Below are positions 24,037 through 29,365 of a stretch of 29,365 nucleotides of DNA, piece by piece. Position 1 is the stretch's first letter; every line of letters begins with the position of its first letter. Both the position numbers and the translations under genes were made by a program. The stretch is from Pseudomonadota bacterium (GTDB lineage: Bacteria; Pseudomonadota; Gammaproteobacteria; Burkholderiales; Thiobacillaceae), in contig JAKBJA010000019.1 of assembly GCA_021836225.1 (NCBI GenBank), positions 1 through 29,365 of the forward strand, written 5' to 3'. Under the pieces are notes generated by a model. The model ran no database searches. It worked only from the letters and a program-made list of their open reading frames with translations, and was not told the DNA's origin.

Positions 24037-25311
24037 ATGAGCACGCCAGCCACGCCACAATCTCCACCCGACGGGACGAATAAGGTCGACCCGGACACCT
24101 TGAGTTTGCGCGCGCCGCCGCGTCCGGTCACGCGGCTCAACCGGCGCATGCTGGTCGTGCTCGCGGGAACACTGGGCGCGATCATCCTGGGGGCTACGCT
24201 ATGGTCCTTGCAACCGCACCAACGTGATCGCAATCACGCCACCGAGCTGTACAACGTGGATCGCGTCGCGCATACCGATCACCTCGACCAGTTGCCAACG
24301 GACTATTCCAAGCTGCCGCTCCCACCAAAACTAGCACCTGTATTGGGCGAGCCGTTGCCGGGTGACCTGGGGCCCGCCATCGTGCATGCGCAGCACAATG
24401 CCAACACCGGCGGGTACACCCATCCCGCGCAGTCCGGGCACATGGCGCAGCCAGGCGATGCCGAGGAGGCAGCACGCGCTGCCGTGTTCTTTCGGAGCAG
24501 CAGTGCGGTGAAGGCATCACCGTCGCCCACTGCGAGTATGGCCATGCCCGAGTCCGTCTCGGGCAATCAGCCGTTCAATCCGATGGCAGCGGTATCCACA
24601 CAGCCTGCCGATCCGACGGCGGTGCAGAACCAGCAGGCGCATAAACAGGCCTTCGTCGCCAATGAGGGCGACAGTGTCACCGGCAATTCGGCCAGCCTGC
24701 ACCCCCCGTCCTCGCCCTACCAGGTGATGGCGGGCACCATTATTCCGGCGGCGCTGGTGACGGGGATCAATTCCGACCTGCCGGGGCAGGTCATCGCCAA
24801 TGTGACGGAAGCGGTCTACGATACGGCTACGGGTCGTTTCCTGCTGATTCCGCAGGGCTCGCGGCTGATCGGCCGCTACGACAGTCAGGTTTCATTCGGT
24901 CAGCGGCGCGTGCTGCTAGTGTGGACGCGGCTGATCCTGCCCGATACTTCGTCGATTTCGCTCGACCGATTGCCCGGCATCGACCCGGCGGGCTATGCCG
25001 GGCTGGAGGATGGCGTCGATTGGCATTGGGATCGCATCCTTGCAGGTGCGGCGTTGTCCACGCTGCTTGGAGTCGGTGCCGAGCTGGCAGCACCCAGCAA
25101 CAACGGCGGCACCGGTAGCGTCACCATCGCCGTTCGCCAGAGCGCGCAGGACACCGTGAACCAGGTCGGCCAGGAAGTCACCAAACGCAACGTGAGTATC
25201 CAGCCGACGCTCACCATCCGGCCCGGTTTCCCGGTGCGGGTCATGGTGAACAAGGATCTGATCCTGCGGCCGTACCAGCCGCTGTTCTTCCAGAGGGGAG
25301 CGTCGCAATGA
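24037..25311 (+). CDS. trbI: TrbI, inner-to-outer membrane core protein (VirB10 family)
   Basis: A 424-aa protein with a cytoplasmic N-terminus and one membrane helix (LVVLAGTLGAIILGATLW, ~38-55), a long Pro/Ala-rich periplasmic linker, and the C-terminal VirB10 domain: YQVMAGTIIPAALVTGINSD, GRFLLIPQGSRLIGRYDS and FPVRVMVNKDLILRPY. It spans the periplasm and senses ATPase energy in homologues. ATG 24037 is chosen because GGAG lies 9 nt upstream; a TTG at 24031 overlapping the trbG stop would add two residues. The stop overlaps the next gene. Confidence 0.94.
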   Translation: MSTPATPQSPPDGTNKVDPDTLSLRAPPRPVTRLNRRMLVVLAGTLGAIILGATLWSLQPHQRDRNHATELYNVDRVAHTDHLDQLPTDYSKLPLPPKLAPVLGEPLPGDLGPAIVHAQHNANTGGYTHPAQSGHMAQPGDAEEAARAAVFFRSSSAVKASPSPTASMAMPESVSGNQPFNPMAAVSTQPADPTAVQNQQAHKQAFVANEGDSVTGNSASLHPPSSPYQVMAGTIIPAALVTGINSDLPGQVIANVTEAVYDTATGRFLLIPQGSRLIGRYDSQVSFGQRRVLLVWTRLILPDTSSISLDRLPGIDPAGYAGLEDGVDWHWDRILAGAALSTLLGVGAELAAPSNNGGTGSVTIAVRQSAQDTVNQVGQEVTKRNVSIQPTLTIRPGFPVRVMVNKDLILRPYQPLFFQRGASQ

Positions 25312-25535
25312 CTGAGTCCACCAGCAAGCTGCTGCGGCTGGGGCCGCTGCCGAAGACCGAGACGGTAAAGATGACCATCATCTTGAGCGTGGTGTTGAAG
25401 ACAGAGCTGGAGCGCTACGCCGCGCTGCATGCTCAGACCTATGGCGAGCCGGTTGAGGTTGCGACATTGATCCCGCATATGCTTGAAGCGTTCATGTCGC
25501 GGGATCGGGGATTCAGGAAGTCCAGGAAGGAGTGA
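25308..25535 (+). CDS. DUF2274-type small protein downstream of trbI
   Basis: A 75-aa protein beginning with KLLRLGPLPKTETVKMTI, with a following helical part ELERYAALHAQTYG and IPHMLEAFMSRDRGFRK. Such small proteins regularly end the trb operon of Tn4371-like elements; the family name is DUF2274 as I recall it. Its layout (strand, then two helices) is similar to a ribbon-helix-helix protein, so DNA binding or autoregulation is possible, but the function is unknown. The ATG overlaps the trbI stop (ATGA). Confidence 0.88.
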   Translation: MTESTSKLLRLGPLPKTETVKMTIILSVVLKTELERYAALHAQTYGEPVEVATLIPHMLEAFMSRDRGFRKSRKE

Positions 25536-25893
25536 TTCACAGCGACACCGCACAGGCACGATCGGGATACGCCCACCTACGCTTGGGTGAGTTTTCGATA
25601 GATCCCGGGAAGGTCACCATCACAGTATCGCATTTACATCGGCCGTTGCGACGCAGCCAGCAACTGCCCGGCTGATGGAGAAAACATGTATAGAGCAGAT
25701 CAAAGTCTGCTGGCTTTCGAGGCGATGCATAGGCCCGGAATGCCTACTGAACCCGGGGTAGTCCACTTCAGCCTTCTGGCTCTAGGGTGGACGGGCCGAC
25801 TCCTGCCTCCCTGCTTTGACGCAGACAATCTTCGTACCGAGTCTCCCTGCCTACAGTTGGTGTTAGGGCCAAGACGTCGGCACACAACGCAGT
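25536..25893. other. convergent intergenic gap between the trb operon and the copper operon
   Basis: This 358-nt stretch separates the last trb gene (+) from the YHS gene (-). It contains a nested hairpin (25761-25792), a doubtful small frame (25686-25919) and no good intrinsic terminator for either side. I searched it for TTTTTCAT, the core I associate with Tn4371 insertion, and its reverse complement, and did not find it. No insertion-sequence ends or tRNA are visible. Its composition is less GC-rich than the trb genes. Confidence 0.6.
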
Positions 25894-25919
25894 CTAGTGA
25901 TGCCCTCGATGCGGCGTGA
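25686..25919 (+). CDS. doubtful 77-aa ORF
   Basis: The frame has GGAGA about 5 nt before its ATG and encodes a 77-aa protein with no recognised family, no signal peptide and no membrane segment. Its last 26 nt overlap the end of the convergent YHS gene. The neighbourhood has open frames on both strands, and the amino-acid make-up is unremarkable. It may be a small hypothetical gene, a decayed remnant, or chance. Confidence 0.2.
   Translation: MYRADQSLLAFEAMHRPGMPTEPGVVHFSLLALGWTGRLLPPCFDADNLRTESPCLQLVLGPRRRHTTQSSDALDAA
25761..25792. other. nested stem-loop in the convergent gap
   Basis: GTCCAC (25761-25766) pairs with GTGGAC (25787-25792), and inside it AGCC pairs with GGCT around a TTCT loop. 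No T-run follows on either strand. It may act as a bidirectional transcript-end structure or a recombination-related palindrome; only the pairing supports it. Confidence 0.3.
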
Positions 25920-26376
25920 CTTCCAGATTGCCTGCCTCACATTCCTCAACGTAATGGACAAAGCCGCGCTGCAAACGCTCTGCCCATCCTGTTCCGAGCA
26001 GCCCCCCGACTTCTCCGATGCGCGCTTCAATCTGTTCGGCGGTCGCCTGCAACAAGTCATAGGTGATGGAAAGGGTGTCGCCAGTAACTTCCATGGACTG
26101 GATGCCCATCATAGCACCCAACTCTTTGGCAAGGATGGCCACCTCCTCATCGGTCAACGGCTGTTCCAGGCGGAAACGCCGTTGCTTGATGACTTCAAGG
26201 CCCTTCTGTTTGGGTGCCTGCTTGCCTGGAACACCGATATAAAGATGCGGGTTCGCCTTGAACCGATCCTGACACTGCTGCGAGCAGAAGGCGTAATGGA
26301 TGCCCAAATGCTCCATGGCAAAGGAATCCCGGCTGACTTGCATACCGCAGACAGGGTCTTCAATGGTGTCGTCCAT
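25894..26376 (-). CDS. YHS-domain protein with C-terminal HMA-like fold
   Basis: A 160-aa cytosolic protein. The N-terminal YHS domain is complete: DPVCGMQVS, YAFCSQQCQDRF and NPHLYIG provide the three conserved Cys that can bind a metal ion. The C-terminal part (~75-145: RRFRLEQPLTDEE, MGIQSMEV, LSITYDLLQATAEQIEARI) has the pattern of a heavy-metal-associated ferredoxin fold but no CxxC. It ends in a short His-rich tail (PHRGHH). Start 26376 is chosen because AGGAGG lies 5 nt upstream; a start at 26400 would add eight residues. It overlaps the 3' end of the ATPase gene by 17 nt, so it is the last gene of the copper operon and probably a metal chaperone or buffer for the pump (inference). Confidence 0.85.
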   Translation of the reverse strand: MDDTIEDPVCGMQVSRDSFAMEHLGIHYAFCSQQCQDRFKANPHLYIGVPGKQAPKQKGLEVIKQRRFRLEQPLTDEEVAILAKELGAMMGIQSMEVTGDTLSITYDLLQATAEQIEARIGEVGGLLGTGWAERLQRGFVHYVEECEAGNLEVTPHRGHH

Positions 26377-28489
26377 GCTGTCCTCCTGTGTATCCGTCAT
26401 GCTCCGCTACGGAAGGGACCATGCCGCCGCGCCCCAGCAGCTTGGCATTGATCGCCACGATGACCGTGCTGGCCGACATGAACACCGCCCCCACTGCCGG
26501 GGTCATCAGCAGCCCCCAATAGGCCGCGACCCCGGCTGCAAGCGGGATTGCAAAGGTGTTGTAACCGGTGGCCCAGATCAGGTTCTGGATCATCTTGCCG
26601 TAGGTTTTGCGCGAGAGCCCGAGAATCGCCGCGACATCCTGCGGATTGTTGCTCACCAGCACGATGTCGGCCGCCTCGATGGCCACATCGGTGCCCGCGC
26701 CGATCGCAACGCCGAGATCCGATTCCACCAGCGCCGGCGCATCGTTCACGCCGTCACCGACCATCGCCACGGTGAGGCCGCGCGCCTTCACTTCGCGGAT
26801 TTTCAGCGCCTTCTGTTCCGGCAGCACTTCGGCGAAGAAATCGTCCAGGCCCAGCTGCTTCGAAACCGTTTGCGCCACAGCTTGCGAATCGCCGGTGAGC
26901 ATCATGCATTGGATGCCCATGGCCTTGAGTTGCGCAATGGCGGCTTTCGATTCCGGACGCACCACGTCGGCCAGGCCAAACACGGCGGCGGCAGCGCCGT
27001 CTACCAGCAGGAAGATGGTGGTCTTGCCCTCGGCGGCCAATGCCTCCAGCCTGGGATGTGCCACCCGGATGCCTTGTTCCCGCAGATAGCCGGGGCTCAC
27101 CACTTTCACGTCCCGGCCTTCGACCGTGGCTTGCGCACCCCGGCCCGTCAGGTTGGTGAAATTGTCCGCCTGCGGCCACTCCACCTGACGCTCCTTCGCC
27201 ATGCGCACGATACCCGTTGCAATGGGGTGCTCCGACTGGTTCTCCAGTGCGGCCGCCAAGCGCAGGCAGGCGGCCTCGTCCAGGTCGCCCAGCGGCACGA
27301 TGTCGCTCACACCAAAACGGCCTTCGGTCAGGGTACCGGTCTTATCGAACACCACAGCCCCCAGATTGCGGGCCCGCTCGAACGCCGCACGGTCGCGGAT
27401 AAGCAAGCCGTGGGATGCGGCCATGCTGGTGCTCACCGCGACGACGAGCGGCACGGCGAGTCCAAGAGCATGGGGGCAGGCGATCACCATCACGGTGACG
27501 GCGCGTTCCATGGCAAAAGCGAAATCCCGTCCCAGCGCCAGCCACACGAACAGCGTGGCGAAGCCGCCACCGAGGGCGATGGCGGTCAACCACACCGCGG
27601 CACGATTGGCCAGGTCCTGAGTACGCGAGCGCGACTCCTGAGCCCGACTCACCATGTCCATCACCTGTGCCAGATAAGTCTGCCCGCCGGTTTTCTTGAC
27701 TTCTAGGGTAATCGCGCCTTCGCCGTTGACTGAACCGCCGATGGCCTCGGCTCCCTCGCCTTTTTCCACCGGTTTCGATTCCCCGGTGAGCATGGATTCG
27801 TCCAGACTGGTCTGGCCAGAAATGATGATGCCGTCGGTCGGCACCCGTTCGCCCGGCTTCACCAAGAGCCTGTCGCCGGGCGTGATGTCGTCGACTGAAA
27901 CATCCTCTGTGTTTCCATCCGCTTGCAGGCGGTGCGCCTCGGATGGCAGCAGCCGCACCAGCGCCTCGAGTGCGCCGGAAGCCCCCAGTACCGACTTCAT
28001 CTCGATCCAGTGGCCAAGCAGCATGATGTCGATCAGGGTGGCCAGCTCCCAGTAGAAGCCCATGCCGGACAGGCCGAAGGTGACGGCGCTGGAGTAAAAG
28101 TACGCGGCACTGATCGCCACCGCGATCAGCGTCATCATGCCGGGCTGGCGCTTCCTGAGTTCTTCTCCGAACCCCTTCAGGAACGGCCATCCCCCATAGA
28201 AAAACACGATGCTGGAGAAACCGAACAGAACATAGGCGTCGCCGCGAAAAGCAAGCGGTGCCGCCAAACCGAGCATGCCCCACAGGCCCGGCGACAGGGC
28301 CAGGATCGGCAACGTGAGGAGCAGGGAAATCCAGAAGCGCTTTCTGAAATCGGCCACCATGTGGGCGTGGTGGTCATGATGCGCGCCGTGCGCTGCTGGA
28401 TTGCCGTGCATGCCGGCCGCATGTTCGCCATGCGCAGGATGCGCATGCGCCATGCCAGGTGCATGACGATGATCGGCTTGTCCTTCCAT
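26360..28489 (-). CDS. copper/silver P1B-type ATPase, CPH subclass (CopB-like)
   Basis: A 709-aa heavy-metal efflux ATPase of the inner membrane. The order is: a His-rich N-terminus (13 His in the first 43 residues, no CxxC domain), membrane helices, actuator motif LTGES (234-238), membrane metal motif ACPHALGLAVP with CPH at 338-340, phosphorylation site DKTGTLT (D382), the SEHP motif of the ATP domain and the hinge GDGVNDAP. The last membrane segments include YNTFAIPLAAG and MSASTVIVAINA. CPH rather than CPC together with a His-rich N-terminus marks the PIB-3 (CopB) group, which exports Cu and Ag. AAGGAG lies 5 nt before the ATG. Genes on both sides on the same strand are metal-related. The antisense frame of 468 aa (26300-27706) is a shadow. 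Confidence 0.95.
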   Translation of the reverse strand: MEGQADHRHAPGMAHAHPAHGEHAAGMHGNPAAHGAHHDHHAHMVADFRKRFWISLLLTLPILALSPGLWGMLGLAAPLAFRGDAYVLFGFSSIVFFYGGWPFLKGFGEELRKRQPGMMTLIAVAISAAYFYSSAVTFGLSGMGFYWELATLIDIMLLGHWIEMKSVLGASGALEALVRLLPSEAHRLQADGNTEDVSVDDITPGDRLLVKPGERVPTDGIIISGQTSLDESMLTGESKPVEKGEGAEAIGGSVNGEGAITLEVKKTGGQTYLAQVMDMVSRAQESRSRTQDLANRAAVWLTAIALGGGFATLFVWLALGRDFAFAMERAVTVMVIACPHALGLAVPLVVAVSTSMAASHGLLIRDRAAFERARNLGAVVFDKTGTLTEGRFGVSDIVPLGDLDEAACLRLAAALENQSEHPIATGIVRMAKERQVEWPQADNFTNLTGRGAQATVEGRDVKVVSPGYLREQGIRVAHPRLEALAAEGKTTIFLLVDGAAAAVFGLADVVRPESKAAIAQLKAMGIQCMMLTGDSQAVAQTVSKQLGLDDFFAEVLPEQKALKIREVKARGLTVAMVGDGVNDAPALVESDLGVAIGAGTDVAIEAADIVLVSNNPQDVAAILGLSRKTYGKMIQNLIWATGYNTFAIPLAAGVAAYWGLLMTPAVGAVFMSASTVIVAINAKLLGRGGMVPSVAEHDGYTGGQHGRHH

Positions 28490-28542
28490 GAAGGCTCCTT
28501 CTCATCTACCCAACGGGATAGGCCTCTGCTTAGGCATTCTGT

Positions 28543-28932
28543 TCATCCTATCTTGCCTGCGTCGCGGCTGCTGCCGGATGCCGCAGGGGGGCGGTTGCAG
28601 CATGCGCCTCCTTGGGAATGGGCGTTGGCGCGGGCGTTTCCATCCAGAAAGCGATACCACGCCGACTTCAGTCGCCACCAGGAACCGGATGCATGTGAGA
28701 TGCCGGCCTTGTCGAGCAATGTCTCGATATCCCGAATGTCGAGATGCGAGGCCGCGTAGGAAATCCGTAGATGGCCGCGCCGGTCAATATGTGCATCAAG
28801 AATTGGATCGAGCGCGGTAAGCTGACGGACAGCATCCTGCAGTTTCTCCGTGGCAACTGGCACGAGCGGGATTTTTCGAGAGACGTCGAATGGCCCCTTG
28901 TCCGCCTGTCCCTTTTCTCGAGTCTCACTCAT
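28543..28932 (-). CDS. cysteine-less HMA-fold protein of the copper operon
   Basis: A 129-aa protein, not membrane-bound. Residues ~22-82 (KIPLVPVATEKLQDAVRQL, AHIDRRGHLRISYAAS, IRDIETLLDKAGI) read as the beta-alpha-beta-beta-alpha pattern of heavy-metal-associated domains but without CxxC. A conserved-looking segment WWRLKSAWYRFLDGNARANA and then GGACCNRPP follow, where the CC pair might bind metal. I recall similar proteins in other copper islands but no named function. It lies 53 nt upstream of the ATPase start and is probably co-transcribed. The ribosome site is weak (GGGAA). Confidence 0.7.
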   Translation of the reverse strand: MSETREKGQADKGPFDVSRKIPLVPVATEKLQDAVRQLTALDPILDAHIDRRGHLRISYAASHLDIRDIETLLDKAGISHASGSWWRLKSAWYRFLDGNARANAHSQGGACCNRPPAASGSSRDAGKIG

Positions 28933-29027
28933 GTTGTGTTCCCGGCATGCCTACTGACATGGCGCCAAACGAGAATGTCCCGGCACACAGAGAAGGTGCC
29001 TGCGTTCCGGTTATCCAAGGCAGCATG

Positions 29028-29365
29028 TTAATTTGCTCCCATCCATCCATAACCGCGCCAGGCACGCGCCATTTCCTGGCGCTGGCTATCGGTCAGCAGG
29101 CCATCGATTTTCTGCTGCATGTCGAGCATCGCATCCATTTGCTGGCGCTGCAGGTCAAACAAGGCCCGCGAAGCGGTGCGAATCGCATTCCAGTCCCGCT
29201 TGTCTGCCGTATAGAGTCCATTGAGCCGGGCCTGCGTTTCCCAACCCTGCTGCATGAGGCCGCGATTGCGCGCCTCCGACTCGGTCTGCAGTTGGCCAAT
29301 CTTCTGCACTTGTTCAGACGTCAGGTCAGGAGGAGCCCAAGGCATCATGGTGTAACTTCCAGCCA
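29028..29365 (-). CDS. Spy/CpxP-like periplasmic metal-response protein (5' end cut by the window)
   Basis: The frame is open to the right window edge and its true start lies outside; an internal ATG at 29348 gives 106 residues. It carries two LTxxQ-type motifs, DLTSEQVQKIGQLQ and LLTDSQRQEM, spaced by long amphipathic helices rich in Gln and Arg, as in the Spy/CpxP/CnrX-like family of periplasmic chaperones or sensors. The absent part should include the signal peptide. The end (WRGYGWMGAN) is near a 95-nt gap before the next gene of the operon. Its place ahead of a Cu/Ag pump suggests a role in envelope metal stress (inference). Confidence 0.75.
   Translation of the reverse strand, partial: AGSYTMMPWAPPDLTSEQVQKIGQLQTESEARNRGLMQQGWETQARLNGLYTADKRDWNAIRTASRALFDLQRQQMDAMLDMQQKIDGLLTDSQRQEMARAWRGYGWMGAN

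Larger units (their letters stand above)
11884..25535 (+). mobile_element. conjugative transfer module of a Tn4371-family ICE (partial element)
   Basis: The order LysR, eexN, traG, CopG-like, trbB-C-D-E-J, eexN, trbL-F-G-I, DUF2274-type is the transfer region I associate with Tn4371-like integrative elements of beta- and gammaproteobacteria. It encodes a complete P-type (IncP/Trb-like) type IV secretion set: VirB11 (TrbB), VirB2 (TrbC), VirB3 (TrbD), VirB4 (TrbE), VirB5 (TrbJ), VirB6 (TrbL), VirB8 (TrbF), VirB9 (TrbG), VirB10 (TrbI) and VirD4 (TraG). All frames are intact, so the module looks functional. Integrase, relaxase, replication/partition genes and attachment sites are not in the window, so element limits are unknown. 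Related trb sets occur on plasmids, so a plasmid origin is not excluded. Confidence 0.82.

Noticed and set aside
25556..25600. Possible trb operon terminator (weak CCCA/TGGG stem followed by TTTT)
   Set aside because: The stem is only four base pairs and the T-run is short, so it cannot be supported.
25536..25893. Tn4371-type attachment core (TTTTTCAT or its complement)
   Set aside because: Not found in this gap. The complement occurs at the trbJ start, where it is simply the ATG followed by an A-run.
26300..27706. 468-aa ORF antisense to the P-type ATPase
   Set aside because: Fully opposite a well-conserved ATPase gene, with His/Arg-rich composition expected from the reverse frame.

Overview
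The window looks like DNA from a Gram-negative proteobacterium, most likely Burkholderiales (Ralstonia/Cupriavidus/Burkholderia-like) or Xanthomonadales. This rests on the GC-rich genes, the trb organisation and the copper genes. No housekeeping locus fixes the species. Three blocks are visible.

(1) Positions 1-11,686 hold part of a small-molecule biosynthetic cluster, all on the + strand. In order it encodes a PhyH-type Fe(II)/2-oxoglutarate dioxygenase, an SGNH hydrolase-like protein, a coupled 31-aa microprotein and a 14-TM drug-exporter-type MFS protein. These are followed by a two-domain haem-oxygenase-like diiron protein (HDO), a NodU/CmcH-type O-carbamoyltransferase with a small SxtJ-like membrane protein, a tannase/feruloyl-esterase-family protein without its nucleophilic serine, and a threonine dehydratase (IlvA). 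Several junctions overlap (ATGA), so most of it is probably one transcript. No NRPS, PKS or other scaffold-building enzyme is visible, and the cluster probably continues upstream of position 1. I do not recognise the product. A hydroxylated or oxidatively rearranged, carbamoylated, exported small molecule, perhaps an amino-acid derivative, is an inference.

(2) Positions 11,884-25,535 hold the conjugation module of a Tn4371-family integrative and conjugative element (ICE): LysR regulator, EexN lipoprotein, traG (coupling protein), CopG-like regulator, trbB-C-D-E-J, a second eexN, trbL-F-G-I and a DUF2274-type gene. Almost every junction is an ATGA overlap, and every gene looks intact. Relaxase, integrase, repA/parA and att sites are not in the window. 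The biosynthetic cluster therefore appears to lie immediately beside, and probably within, a mobile element.

(3) Positions 25,894-29,365 hold a copper/silver resistance operon on the - strand. It reads from the right edge as a Spy/CpxP-like periplasmic protein (cut by the edge), a cysteine-less HMA-fold protein, a CPH-type (PIB-3, CopB-like) P-type ATPase with a His-rich N-terminus, and a YHS-domain protein. A 358-nt convergent gap separates it from the trb operon.

The features most worth following are the tandem pseudo-HDO/HDO protein, the serine-less tannase-family protein, the cluster-borne IlvA, and the position of the cluster against ICE transfer genes. I saw no tRNA, rRNA, CRISPR array or insertion sequence.
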